From an uncultured Cohaesibacter sp. (GTDB lineage Bacteria > Pseudomonadota > Alphaproteobacteria > Rhizobiales > Cohaesibacteraceae): a DNA stretch of 64,000 bases. Within the stretch, counting starts at the first letter, position 1. Each line of letters opens with the position of its first letter. Location of the stretch: contig NZ_OY761553.1 of assembly GCF_963664735.1 (NCBI RefSeq), positions 1,503,303 through 1,567,302 on the forward strand, in the 5' to 3' direction. Below are positions 46,151 to 55,192 of the stretch, piece after piece. The notes under the pieces were generated by a model that saw nothing but the letters and a program-made list of their open reading frames with translations, made no database searches and was not told the DNA's origin. A program made the position numbers and the translations under genes.

Positions 46151-47188
46151 TCAGTCAACTTTCTTCTGGATCAAGTGCGATAGCACACCTTCAGCAAGCT
46201 GCACTTTACCCACCTTTATGCCATTCCAATTGACAAGCTTGTTCTCGCGCCAGTCATCCATTGCCACAGCCTCGCCTTCACTCATAGGCAAAAATGCATC
46301 AATGACTGCAGCCATCATAAGCTCGGCAGCTCTGGTTGCACCATCCCAACATTTGATGGCTACGCCGAGGCCCTGTTCTGGCAAGCTGGCACAGAATACG
46401 CCTTCTGCGCCAGTTTTAACAAAGGCTCTCTCGCCAAAGATCTCCATGACTGACGTACAAAAACGATCATGCCCGGCAACCATGTATGGCGCTTTGGCAA
46501 CCGCCTGTCTTAGCCGTTGAGCCGCTTTGGCACGAGCTGGCAGCAGATCCGTTCCGGTTCCGAATCGAGCAAAGGCATGGGCAAGATTTTTTAGCGGAAC
46601 CGCATATGTGGGAATGGAGCAGCCATCGGTTCCACACAGGTCCATACCGCGCTCCCCAGAAAGAGAAAAGCCCGTGGTTTGCTCAATGACGGCACGCACT
46701 TCTTTCTGAACAGGATGATCGGGCTTGACATATCCATGATGATCGAAGCCTGCTTCCTGTGCGAAGCAGAGGAAACCGGCATGTTTGCCAGAGCAGTTGT
46801 TATTTGCTGCGGTTGGTTCGGCGCCACGCAAATGCAAAACTGCCTGATCCTTTTCGTAGCGAGGGCTATGGGCTCCGCATTCCAGCGCATGCTCATCCAG
46901 ACCACATGCTCCCAACATGGACTTTACCGTATCCACATGGATTTCTTCGCCATTGTGAGAAGCGCAAGCGATGGACAGGGCCTCAGTTGGCAAATGAAAG
47001 TGATCCGCAGCGCCGGATTCAATCAATGGCAGCGCTTGAATTCCCTTGATCGCAGAGCGTGGAAAAACCGGGCTTTCGATATTCCCTATAGAAGAAACAA
47101 TTTTTCCTGAAGCGTCGACAACAGCGATGGCTCCGGTGTGCCAGCTTTCAACACGCGAGCCGCGCGTCACTTCAACAATAACGGTCAT
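46151..47188 (-). CDS. Class 3 (rhizobial type) L-asparaginase
   Basis: A 345-residue asparaginase II family (PF06089) enzyme, unrelated to the classical E. coli asparaginases. By comparison with Rhizobium etli ReAIV/ReAV the active site has Ser45 and Lys48 (FPRSAIKGIQALPL), Ser77 (CASHNGEE), and the zinc/Cys-Lys pair Cys132 and Lys135 (NNNCSGKHAGFL). A further conserved Cys lies in GMDLCGTDGCSIP. It hydrolyses asparagine to aspartate and ammonia in the cytosol. It is divergent from the DmpA-type peptidase gene. Confidence 0.9.
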   Translation of the reverse strand: MTVIVEVTRGSRVESWHTGAIAVVDASGKIVSSIGNIESPVFPRSAIKGIQALPLIESGAADHFHLPTEALSIACASHNGEEIHVDTVKSMLGACGLDEHALECGAHSPRYEKDQAVLHLRGAEPTAANNNCSGKHAGFLCFAQEAGFDHHGYVKPDHPVQKEVRAVIEQTTGFSLSGERGMDLCGTDGCSIPTYAVPLKNLAHAFARFGTGTDLLPARAKAAQRLRQAVAKAPYMVAGHDRFCTSVMEIFGERAFVKTGAEGVFCASLPEQGLGVAIKCWDGATRAAELMMAAVIDAFLPMSEGEAVAMDDWRENKLVNWNGIKVGKVQLAEGVLSHLIQKKVD

Positions 47189-47394
47189 CTTACCCTCTAT
47201 TTATCATTTTATCTGGATCGTGAAGCCGCCACTACTCTTGTTGCAGGCCCGAAACAGCTGATTTTCGCAAGAAAGCCTATAGATGACACAAAAGGAGTAC
47301 AAGAACATTGTTGTGGGATTGAACCGCTATAACAGCTTGAGAAGGACAAGGCATTTAGCTAGGGTCCGTCAACAAACATCAATCCAGAGTGAAA

Positions 47395-48456
47395 ATGACC
47401 ATGACATGCGCACGCGATTTCGGCATCCACATTGGCAAACATAATGCCGGGCCAACCAATAGCCTGGCTGACGTCGCTGGCGTTTCTTTTGGTCACATCA
47501 CCTTGTCGGATGGACCGATACAGACGGGTGTCACGGTCATTCACCCGACAGAAGATTCCATATTCGAGCGTAAATGCGTCGCTGCGAACCATGTGATTAA
47601 CGGCTTTGGCAAAAGCATTGGCTTGATGCAGATGTCAGAGCTAGGGCAGCTTGAAACGCCAATCGTGCTGACCAACACGCTTTCTGTCGGCACCGCCTCA
47701 ACGGCTCTGGTGCGCTATATGCTCGACTTGCATCCAGAGATCGGGGAAACCACGGGGACGGTCAATCCCGTGGTGATGGAATGCAACGACGGTGCTTACC
47801 TTAATGATATTCGCGGGTTGCATGTTACCGAGGGCCATGTTTTGCAAGCACTGGCGCAGCGTGAACCGGCTTTGGCGCAAGGTGCTGTTGGTGCTGGCAC
47901 CGGCATGAGCTCCTATGGTCTTAAGGGAGGGATCGGCTCGGCTTCCCGCCTTGTGCCAGTCGCAAACCGCCAGTTCACACTGGGTGCGGTCACTTTATGC
48001 AACATGGGACGTTTGCCAGACTTGATGGTCAAAGGACGCCCAGTGGGCGGTGAAATTTGCGCAATGGAAGCGAGACTGGCCAAGCAAGATGCCGAGTTGG
48101 GGTCGATCATCATAATTCTGGCGACTGACGCACCGCTCACGTCCCGACAATTGCACCGCATCTGCAAACGCGCAACAGCAGGCCTCGCCCGTACAGGCAC
48201 GCAATTTGGCTCGGGAAGTGGGGACATTGCTCTGGCTTTTTCAACCGCTGGTCGCCTATCGCATGACGCGCCTGAAGATGCAATCCTAGCGACAAGCATG
48301 TTGCATGAAGATCATCTGGATGCCCTGTTCAGTGCAACGATTGAAACCGTGGAAGAAGCAATTCTCAACGCGCTCTTTGCAGCGGAAACAAGAACGGGCA
48401 AGCTTGGCAGAACACGCAAAGCCCTGTCGGACTGGTGGCCGAAACTGGGTGCATAA
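47395..48456 (+). CDS. P1 family peptidase, DmpA-type aminopeptidase
   Basis: A 353-residue Ntn-like hydrolase related to L-aminopeptidase D-Ala-esterase/amidase DmpA and beta-peptidyl aminopeptidases. The precursor is expected to cut itself before Ser237 in ELG-SIIIILATDAPLTSRQ, giving an alpha chain of about 236 residues and a beta chain of about 117 with the serine as nucleophile. Other motifs are GVSFGHITL, MQMSELGQLETPIVLTNTLS, GAGTGMSSYGLKGGIGSASR and GSGSGDIALAFST. The start could also be ATG 47401. DmpA accepts D-residues, which fits the D-aminopeptidase-like gene at 18 kb. Confidence 0.9.
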   Translation: MTMTCARDFGIHIGKHNAGPTNSLADVAGVSFGHITLSDGPIQTGVTVIHPTEDSIFERKCVAANHVINGFGKSIGLMQMSELGQLETPIVLTNTLSVGTASTALVRYMLDLHPEIGETTGTVNPVVMECNDGAYLNDIRGLHVTEGHVLQALAQREPALAQGAVGAGTGMSSYGLKGGIGSASRLVPVANRQFTLGAVTLCNMGRLPDLMVKGRPVGGEICAMEARLAKQDAELGSIIIILATDAPLTSRQLHRICKRATAGLARTGTQFGSGSGDIALAFSTAGRLSHDAPEDAILATSMLHEDHLDALFSATIETVEEAILNALFAAETRTGKLGRTRKALSDWWPKLGA

Positions 48457-48483
48457 AGTCACGTTAGATGGTCTAGAGGAAAC

Positions 48484-49782
48484 TTAATGGCTGCCTAGCA
48501 GAGCGCGAGCGACAAGCGCCACAACAAGCGCAGGAATAGCCTTGAGCAGGGCTCCGGCGGGATCCATCCATAGCTCTGGGGTAAGCACACTGGCTGCGAC
48601 CAGATAGACAACGGTCATGATAATCATTGCCATCGTCACCTGATAGGCCAGCCGTCGGATCAGAATCGCGACCCCCAAGGCAATATCAATGAAGGCAGCA
48701 CTTGCCAGCAAGAACTGAACCTGCAGAACCGTAGCGCCAGAATCTGCCAGATTTTCCGCCGCCAATTGCATGTCAAAAAGGGTCAACACACCTGTTATCG
48801 TCCAAAACAAAGACAAGGTGGCGATCAATACGGGCAGCAACATAGCCAGTCTGGAGAACCAGCGCTCCTGCGTTGTGCTCGGCATCATGGCCAAGGTCTC
48901 TTCATAGGAACGACAATAGCGCCCGGATATGGAATGCCAAAGGGTGGGATCCCCATTCACGTGACCTTCGAGCACCTGTAGTGCCGTGGTTCGCATGGGA
49001 GATCGCCAGCCAAGACGGCCCAAGCCATTGGCAACACTTGTGATGAAGCCTGCAGCGCGTCCCGAAAAGGTGAAAGTCTTGAGCGCGGGAGAAAAGCCGA
49101 GCCAATTGCGCATGCCGCTGACGAGCTCCGCGAAGCTGTGGCTCTCTGCTTCGACCAGATCGATATCGGCATGGGCGGGAATGCGCCCCTCTACAGCCAT
49201 CAGGGCAGCTTCTGTCAATTCATCGATATGAATGGTCTGGATGCGCCTGTCCGCCATCATCAGCGGCTGGATATATGGGAAACCGGCCAGCATGCGCAGC
49301 AGCGCCGTACCGCTGTAGGCAGAGGGGGCCAACACGAGACCCGGCCTCAGAACAACCCATTCGATGGATGAATCCATAACGACATCATCGCCCACGGCTT
49401 TTGAGCGCATAAAGGCTGTTGGAGCATTGGGCTCTGCGCCGGTTGATGAAATTTGCACAAAACGCAAAATTCCGCGCTCAACACAAGCAGCAAGACAGGC
49501 CTCGACGGACAGATGGTGCACGGCTTCAAGATCAGCCATCAAACCATCTTGCAAGGCGCTGGCTGCATTGACCACAGCATCGACATCGTCCAGCAGATGA
49601 ACCCATTCACTCGGGTCGAGCATACGCCGCATGTCTCCCGTGTGCCATTCCACTTGCGGCAGAAGCCTTGCGGCCTCCTTTGGAGTCCGGGACAGGCTAA
49701 CAACCTCATGCTCGGCACGGAGCAAAGTACGACATATTTCCGATCCAATCAGGCCAAAACCACCGAGAACCAGAATACGCAT
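48484..49782 (-). CDS. SDR-type NAD(P)-binding protein fused to DoxX-like membrane domain
   Basis: A 432-residue two-domain protein. The ATG at 49782 has AGGA six bases upstream. Residues 1-290 are an extended/atypical SDR: the nucleotide loop GGFGLIGSEICRTLL, VDAVVNAASALQDG, and ISSTGAEPNAPTAFMRSKAV in place of the usual YxxxK tyrosine motif. The C-terminal 120 residues have four transmembrane helices of DoxX_2 type (LLASAAFIDIALGVAILIRR). Such fusions occur in proteobacteria. The substrate is unknown; a redox or quinone-related membrane role is a guess. Confidence 0.85.
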   Translation of the reverse strand: MRILVLGGFGLIGSEICRTLLRAEHEVVSLSRTPKEAARLLPQVEWHTGDMRRMLDPSEWVHLLDDVDAVVNAASALQDGLMADLEAVHHLSVEACLAACVERGILRFVQISSTGAEPNAPTAFMRSKAVGDDVVMDSSIEWVVLRPGLVLAPSAYSGTALLRMLAGFPYIQPLMMADRRIQTIHIDELTEAALMAVEGRIPAHADIDLVEAESHSFAELVSGMRNWLGFSPALKTFTFSGRAAGFITSVANGLGRLGWRSPMRTTALQVLEGHVNGDPTLWHSISGRYCRSYEETLAMMPSTTQERWFSRLAMLLPVLIATLSLFWTITGVLTLFDMQLAAENLADSGATVLQVQFLLASAAFIDIALGVAILIRRLAYQVTMAMIIMTVVYLVAASVLTPELWMDPAGALLKAIPALVVALVARALLGSH

Positions 49783-50255
49783 ATCTGTCCTGTCCACTCC
49801 TTGAAACACAGAAATTAAAAGTTTTGACTACAAAGACGTGCAGCCCAATCGAAAATTGCGGCAAATCGACCAGATCATGTCATATCCTAAGTCAGAGCAA
49901 AGCAAATTTCGCGCCGACTTTAGTCGCCCTTCAATTACAGGGCATATTCGCAATTAGCATTACATATTTGTACCGAAATGTACCAAAAGGTGCACAGTGG
50001 GTAAACATCATGCAACAGCATATTCATACAAGCACTGATAAAACCAGATAGCAGCTTTCTATCAGGCTCCACTGCGCTTGCACTACTCTCATTTGCAGAG
50101 ATTGAATTTATCGGTAAATGTCTGGGGATATCTCTGAACCGATCTGGAACAAGTCCCCATCAGGCATAACCAAAATTACGCATTATCAAAAAACACCACC
50201 AAAAGACGTTTTTTTTCCGTTCTTGTTATGCCTGCAAATCCAGCTTCATATTTCG
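49783..50255. other. Intergenic region between SDR and Rrf2 genes
   Basis: About 470 bases without a supported gene. It contains the SDR promoter. A run of eight T at about 50210 lies on the plus strand, without a stable stem. Nothing else was recognised. Confidence 0.3.
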
Positions 50256-50735
50256 TCATGCGCAGCTGGGACTGTGCATCTGGCTGAGATTTCCGATCTG
50301 TTCACTCATGCCAAGCAACGGTTTTAAACAATCGGGATGAGCGATCATGTCTTCAAGTGTTTGCGTATCGAGAACCTTGAGGAACGCCTCAAGGGCATTT
50401 TGCAACAGCAACCGGAATTTACACTGGGAAATGAGCGGGCAGGTGTTTGTCTCTTCCGAGAAGCACTCGACAATCATCATATTCTCTTCGGTCTGCCGAA
50501 TGATTTCGCCAACATTTATGTCTTTCGGTTCCTTGGCAAGACGGATACCGCCGTTGCGCCCGCGAATGGCATGAATAGCACCGATATGAACCAACCGCTG
50601 AGCAATCTTGTTCAGATGATGACCCGAAATATCATATGCCTCAGCAATCTCAGCCAAGCGAACGGTATCTCCAGGCCGCAGGGCACAATACATGAGCAAC
50701 CGCATGGCATAATTTGAGTGTTGAGTAAGACGCAT
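50256..50735 (-). CDS. Rrf2 family regulator, NsrR-like
   Basis: A 159-residue Rrf2 regulator from the ATG at 50735 (MRLTQHSNYAMRLLMYCALR). The winged helix contains VRLAEIAEAYDISGHHLNKI and AIRGRNGGIRLAKEPKDINV. Three cysteines in ECFSEETNTCPLISQCKF have the C-x7-C-x5-C spacing of a [4Fe-4S] cluster. This spacing is shared by RirA and alphaproteobacterial NsrR. The sequence around the cysteines (CFSEETNTCPL) looks more like the nitric-oxide sensor NsrR. Half-sites with AAGATGC upstream also fit NsrR and suggest autoregulation. Confidence 0.85.
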   Translation of the reverse strand: MRLTQHSNYAMRLLMYCALRPGDTVRLAEIAEAYDISGHHLNKIAQRLVHIGAIHAIRGRNGGIRLAKEPKDINVGEIIRQTEENMMIVECFSEETNTCPLISQCKFRLLLQNALEAFLKVLDTQTLEDMIAHPDCLKPLLGMSEQIGNLSQMHSPSCA

Positions 50736-51113
50736 GACACCTCCGAACCTTGGAAAACCAAGCCGCTGTTTCGATCTTGAATCACCATGAGCAACACCAA
50801 AAGCGACGCTATACCTTAGTATAGCATCTTGGGTCGTATAGCCAACAATGACAGATTCATATTCAATCGAACACAAAAAATGCACTGCTGCCCATATCGA
50901 TTAGAGACCGGGGTGATCGATACAGGCAGCAGCACCATCTACTCTCCTCGTCGGAAAGCGATGAACAAAATCCACTAAGTTAAATGTTCGTAATTACGCA
51001 AATATCCAAATTAGTAGTTTCTCGGAGTTCAAATGTTGGTTATGTTGTAACACTCAAAATAACAAGTATCAAGTATACCTGTTTAGTTTTATGCCGCAAA
51101 TTGGAGAGGCAGA
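50736..51113. other. Divergent control region of Rrf2 and SLAC1-type genes
   Basis: No gene is supported in these 378 bases. Besides the dyad at 50808-50842, the right half (50980-51100) is AT-rich and likely holds the promoter of the SLAC1-type gene. Confidence 0.4.
50808..50842. promoter_or_regulatory. Operator-like dyad upstream of the Rrf2 gene
   Basis: GCTATAC-CTTA-GTATAGC (50808-50825) is a perfect 7-bp dyad, and a third copy GTATAGC follows at 50836-50842. On the minus strand the outer part reads AAGATGCTATAC, similar to NsrR half-sites. It lies 73 bases before the Rrf2 start and 270 bases before the divergent SLAC1-type gene. Confidence 0.55.
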
Positions 51114-52151
51114 ATGACGCAGACTAACAACGCGCAGAAAATCGGGGAAACCACGCCCGGCGCGCCACAGAAAAGCAATTCAGATAGCAGTGCGGCGCAA
51201 ATTGATTCCAGACTTGAGCATTTTCCAAACGCCTTTTTTGCCATGGTCATGGGGCTGGCCGGCTTTACCCTAGCCACGGAAAGGTTGGAAAAGAGCCTCG
51301 GCACCAGCCACACTAACAGTTTGTTTTTATTATATTTTACTGGCATCATCTTTGCCATATTGCTGATCATCTATCTGGCAAAAGCCATTCGTTACCCCAA
51401 GGCCATCGCCTGGGAATGGAACCACCCTGTAAGGATGTGTTTTTTCCCAGCAGCCTCCATCGGGTTGATTCTCATGGGAACCGCCATCGGCCCCTTTTCC
51501 CAGTCTCTATCACTGGGTTTTTGGGTCGTTGGCTCAGCGCTCCATTTGTTCGGAACGCTTGCAGTTTTGTCGACCTGGATCGGTCACAGGAACTTTGAAT
51601 TGATGCATCTCAATCCCGCATGGTTCATCCCGGTGGTCGGAAACATTCTCGTCCCAATAGCAGGTAGCCGTTTGGGGTACGTAGAAATATCATGGTTCTT
51701 CTTTTCCGTCGGAATCCTGTTCTGGATCGTCCTATTGACCCTCGTTTTCAACCGGCTGGTTTTCCACAATCCGCTGCCGGAGCGTTTATTGCCAACGCTC
51801 ATGATCCTGATAGCGCCACCGGCAGTTGGATTCGTTTCCTTTGTCACAATGACAGGTGGCATCGATCCCTTCTCCCGGATTCTTTATTATACGGGCGTGT
51901 TCTTCTTCATGATCATTCTGTTGCAGGTGCCAAAACTGTCTCGCATTCCATTTGTCATGTCATGGTGGGCCTATAGCTTCCCGCTGGCGGCACTGACGAT
52001 CGCCACTCTGCTTTATGCCGAGAAAACACAATCAGGGCTGCATGAGACTGCCGGGTATGGACTTTTTGGCATTCTGGTCCTGGTCATCATCGGCCTGTTG
52101 CTCAGAACTGCGAAGGCCATTTTCGGCAACGAGATCTGCCATCCTGAATAA
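51114..52151 (+). CDS. SLAC1/TehA-type anion channel or exporter
   Basis: A 345-residue inner-membrane protein of the TDT/SLAC1 family with ten transmembrane helices and a 35-residue polar N-terminus. The first helix FFAMVMGLAGFTLATERLEK is typical, as are MCFFPAASIGLILMGTAIGP, AWFIPVVGNILVPIAGSRLG and the phenylalanine-rich VFFFMIILLQVPKL. TehA homologues pass anions such as tellurite or dicarboxylates. Divergent from an NsrR-like regulator, it may be under its control. A terminator follows, so it is probably a single-gene unit. Confidence 0.88.
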   Translation: MTQTNNAQKIGETTPGAPQKSNSDSSAAQIDSRLEHFPNAFFAMVMGLAGFTLATERLEKSLGTSHTNSLFLLYFTGIIFAILLIIYLAKAIRYPKAIAWEWNHPVRMCFFPAASIGLILMGTAIGPFSQSLSLGFWVVGSALHLFGTLAVLSTWIGHRNFELMHLNPAWFIPVVGNILVPIAGSRLGYVEISWFFFSVGILFWIVLLTLVFNRLVFHNPLPERLLPTLMILIAPPAVGFVSFVTMTGGIDPFSRILYYTGVFFFMIILLQVPKLSRIPFVMSWWAYSFPLAALTIATLLYAEKTQSGLHETAGYGLFGILVLVIIGLLLRTAKAIFGNEICHPE

Positions 52152-52201
52152 GCCTTGCGCGGCTTGTCCCAAAAGACCGGACCTTTGGGAAATCTAATCA
52201 G

Positions 52202-52246
52202 AAAGAGCGCGTTTGCCCATCAAGCGAATCGCGCTCTTTGTTTTTG
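52202..52246 (+). terminator. Terminator of the SLAC1-type gene
   Basis: AAAGAGCGCG (52202-52211) pairs with CGCGCTCTTT (52230-52239), then GTTTTTG. A second small dyad CCCAAA/TTTGGG lies just before it. Confidence 0.85.
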
Positions 52247-52565
52247 TAAAGATGCTTACGGACGCAGAGATACGAAATGGAATTATGGGAATTGGCTTGG
52301 CGTAAAATGGCCCGATTTTCCCTACTGCGAAGCCCCACTCAGATGAGGCATTGACACAGAACAAAATGAAAAACAAATTGGTGTTTTTCCTCATATTTAT
52401 TGCCGGAAAATTTACAAATATTCGTCAATAGTTCACCGTTGGTCCGAATTCCCGCTACCCTTTTGTGATGTTACACTTTAGGATGATTGGAGCCAATATT
52501 GTTATGGTTCTCAAACAGGGAATGCACTCGAAACAATGCATGACAACCTGCTTCAGGCAAAGAAG

Positions 52566-52808
52566 ATGTCAACTATTTCCGGAGTAAAGAATATTCCGGC
52601 CTGTTTTTCGCCCATCGGGAGTTTGGTTTTGCACCTTAGCACAGCAGGTGATGTTGTGCTTGCTGCCACGCCCGAGAGACAAAACAGCCCAGAGTTTTCC
52701 GAAGCAGTACGGCTTTTCTTTCGCCAGTTGCCGATTGAACAACATTCATTTTCAGAAATGCGCCCACTGTCCTCCCGCTCGGATCACTGGGCAGACCCGA
52801 AACACTAA
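52566..52808 (+). CDS. Small hypothetical protein upstream of the CoA transferase
   Basis: An 80-residue frame (MSTISGVKNIPACFSPIGSL...) with AAAGAAG upstream, ending 28 bases before the CoA-transferase gene. It contains VVLAATPERQNSPEFSEAVR and a His/Ser-rich C-terminus. No family, signal peptide or membrane helix is recognised. It may be a real small gene in the same transcript or a chance frame. The preceding 320 bases after the terminator are otherwise empty. Confidence 0.35.
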   Translation: MSTISGVKNIPACFSPIGSLVLHLSTAGDVVLAATPERQNSPEFSEAVRLFFRQLPIEQHSFSEMRPLSSRSDHWADPKH

Positions 52809-52836
52809 AAACAGATCCTTATAGGAGAAAACAAGA

Positions 52837-54432
52837 ATGGGTAAGTATGGAACACTGGAAGACCGAGTCCGCTGTCCATTCCTTATGAACAGAGTCATGA
52901 AGGTGGAAGACACCATCGACATGTTCAAGGATGGCATGAACTTGGGTTGGTCCGGTTTTACGCCCGCAGGCTATCCAAAGGCTGTGCCGATTGCACTGGC
53001 TGAGCATGTTGAAAAGAACAATCTTCAGGGCAAACTGAAGTTCAACCTCTTCATCGGTGCTTCCGTTGGTGCGGAAACAGAAGGCCGTTGGGCCGACAAT
53101 GACATGATTGACCGTCGCTGGCCTTACCAGACGGGCAAGAACATCGCCAAAGCCATCAACGAAGGCCGTATCCGCATGGGCGACAAGCACTTGTCTCTCT
53201 TTGCTCAGGACCTGGCCTACGGCTTCTATACCAAGGATTCCAAATCCGGCAAGCTCGACCTCGCCATCATCGAGGTTTCCGCAGTTACCGAAGACGGTTG
53301 CCTTGTACCTTCCGCTTCCGTTGGTGTGATCCCAGAAATTATCCAGACCTGCGATAACATCATTCTCGAAGTCAACACCGCGATGCCATCCTATGAAGGC
53401 ATGCATGACATCATGGTTCTGCATGCTCCTCCGCATCGTGAAATCATCGGCATCACCAAAGCAAACAGCCGCATCGGCATGCCATGCATTCCGTGTGACC
53501 CGAGCAAGATCGTTGCAATCGTTGAGTCCGAGCATACCGACAAGGGCCGCGCCCTCGCCGCTCCGGACGAAGGCTCTGTAGCCATCGCAAGCCATCTGCT
53601 CGACTTCTTCAAGAATGAAGTCAAGCATCACCGTCTGCCAGAAAATCTGCTGCCGCTCCAGTCCGGTGTTGGCTCCATCGCTAACGCTGTTGTTGGTGGT
53701 CTGGCAAATGGTCCGTTCTATAACCTCAGCGTTTACACCGAGGTTCTACAGGACGGTATGCTTGATCTGTTCGATTCAGGTCGCCTTGATTATGCTTCGT
53801 CCTGCTCGTTGTCTCTTTCTCAGGATAACGGCATGCCTCGCTTCATCGAGCGCCGCGAATTCTATCAAGACAAGATCATCCTGCGTCCGTTGTCTATTTC
53901 CAACAACCCAGAGGTTGCCCGTCGCCTTGGCGTTATCGCCATGAACACGCCGATTGAAATCGACATGTATGGCCACGCCAACTCCACGCTGATCAACGGC
54001 ACACGCATCGTCAACGGCATCGGCGGTTCAGGTGACTTCCTGCGCTCCGGCTTCCTGAAGATCATGCATACGCCGTCTGTACGCCCAAGCAAGACAGATC
54101 CAACCGGCATCTGCTGCGTCGTTCCACACGCCCAGCATATCGACCACACCGAGCACGACCTCGACGTGGTTGTTACCGAACAGGGTCTTGCTGACTTGCG
54201 TGGTCTGGCTCCTCGTGATCGTGCGCATTGCATCATCAACAACTGCGTCCATCCGGACTATAAAGACATCATGAACGAGTATTTCGAGATGGCTGAAAAA
54301 GACTGCATCCGTCGTGGTGTTGGTCATGAGCCTCAGCTCTGGGATCGTGTCTTCAAGATGCAGTTGAACCTGGCGCAGAACGGTACCATGAAGATCAAGA
54401 ACTGGGACGTCAAAATGGACCTTTGCGAATAG
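52837..54432 (+). CDS. Acetyl-CoA hydrolase/transferase, succinyl-CoA:acetate CoA-transferase type
   Basis: A 531-residue class I CoA transferase. The start follows AGGAGAA. The N-terminal domain has MNLGWSGFTPAGYPKAVPIA and NLFIGASVGAETEGRWADND. The catalytic glutamate, which forms the glutamyl-CoA thioester, is about Glu302 in LSVYTEVLQDGMLDLFDSG. The motif SGVGSIANAVVGGLANG and the C-terminal VVTEQGLADLRGLAPRDRA are typical. It matches AarC/Cat1-type enzymes that move CoA between succinyl-CoA and acetate or propionate, which links it to the methylmalonyl-CoA genes in this window. Codon use is unusually uniform, suggesting high expression. Confidence 0.92.
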   Translation: MGKYGTLEDRVRCPFLMNRVMKVEDTIDMFKDGMNLGWSGFTPAGYPKAVPIALAEHVEKNNLQGKLKFNLFIGASVGAETEGRWADNDMIDRRWPYQTGKNIAKAINEGRIRMGDKHLSLFAQDLAYGFYTKDSKSGKLDLAIIEVSAVTEDGCLVPSASVGVIPEIIQTCDNIILEVNTAMPSYEGMHDIMVLHAPPHREIIGITKANSRIGMPCIPCDPSKIVAIVESEHTDKGRALAAPDEGSVAIASHLLDFFKNEVKHHRLPENLLPLQSGVGSIANAVVGGLANGPFYNLSVYTEVLQDGMLDLFDSGRLDYASSCSLSLSQDNGMPRFIERREFYQDKIILRPLSISNNPEVARRLGVIAMNTPIEIDMYGHANSTLINGTRIVNGIGGSGDFLRSGFLKIMHTPSVRPSKTDPTGICCVVPHAQHIDHTEHDLDVVVTEQGLADLRGLAPRDRAHCIINNCVHPDYKDIMNEYFEMAEKDCIRRGVGHEPQLWDRVFKMQLNLAQNGTMKIKNWDVKMDLCE

Positions 54433-54492
54433 GCTCATTTGACCGAAAGGGCGTGCGCTCGTCAAAACTGCACGTCCTCTTTCAAGATCATG

Positions 54493-54525
54493 AGAGCGGA
54501 GGCTTTGGCCTTCGCTCTTTTTTTA
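54493..54525 (+). terminator. Terminator of the CoA-transferase gene
   Basis: A stem of about 11 bp, GAGCGGAGGC paired with GCCTTCGCTC (one G-T pair) around a four-base loop, followed by eight T. Very strong. Confidence 0.94.
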
Positions 54526-54646
54526 TGCGCCCTTCTTCAGTTCGCCCTCTTAGCAAAAAGGGAGAGAGAGTTCACCACCCACCCTCTCTTTTCAATTTCA
54601 ATTTTATTGGTCATTTCAGTTATTTATCCAAATTTCCTAACAGTCT

Positions 54647-54736
54647 GATTCCGACACTTAACAAACTGCTTCATCCCAGTTCAGAGATTGATTCAACAAA
54701 TTGAGAAACTGATTCAACGACTTCACACTTTGATTC
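54647..54736. promoter_or_regulatory. Cluster of four GATTC (CcrM-type) sites
   Basis: GATTC occurs at 54647, 54690, 54711 and 54732, each preceded by T. The last three are exactly 21 bp apart, and the first is 43 bp from the second. GANTC is the target of the cell-cycle methylase CcrM. The shared core is TGATTCA in three copies. Confidence 0.5.
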
Positions 54737-54961
54737 AGATGCCGTGTCGTGCTTTCGCCCTCTCCAAATCGGAGAGCCTTGAAAATTCTGGCAGAAAAAG
54801 GAGAAGATCATCTTCGCTATTAGCTTCTAAAAATCGGTGTTGTCTAAAATTTTAAGCAACCACTTAAACGCGCAGAAAGTAGTTTTTGATATGCTGAAAA
54901 TTAAGGCAAAGATCGGATCATAATGACGATATCGCGAGCCTTCTTTTCAGGTAGCAGAACG

Positions 54962-55192
54962 ATGAGATTCACCATTTCAACAAAAGCGCTTTTTGGTTTG
55001 CTCGTAACCGTCACCTTCTTTTGGGAGACGCTCTCTTTGCTTGGTAGCCACGGTGAATTCAGTTCCTTTCATTTCGAAGCCAACTCTGAACGCTTTTTGC
55101 TCATCACACCTGCTCTGGTAATCCTGTGGCTTCTGCGCCATTTGCTTCCTCATCGCGCGGACAGCGTCGATAGCAATTGGCAGGGCGAATAG
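54962..55192 (+). CDS. Small two-helix membrane protein
   Basis: A 76-residue protein (89 if it starts at 54923). It has two transmembrane helices: ALFGLLVTVTFFWETLSLLG and FLLITPALVILWLLRHLLPH, joined by a polar loop. The C-terminus is acidic. No family is recognised. Ribosome sites are weak for both starts, so the gene is likely but not certain. It follows the GATTC cluster and a TTTAAG/CTTAAA dyad, making it the most likely target of those signals. Confidence 0.5.
   Translation: MRFTISTKALFGLLVTVTFFWETLSLLGSHGEFSSFHFEANSERFLLITPALVILWLLRHLLPHRADSVDSNWQGE

Larger units (their letters stand above)
54433..54961. other. Signal-rich intergenic region after the CoA transferase
   Basis: More than 500 bases without a supported gene. 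It holds the CoA-transferase terminator (54493-54525), four GATTC sites (54647-54736), a small hairpin CTCTCC-AAATC-GGAGAG (54750-54766), and a perfect TTTAAG-N6-CTTAAA dyad (54851-54868) about 90 bases in front of the next small membrane protein. Confidence 0.5.
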
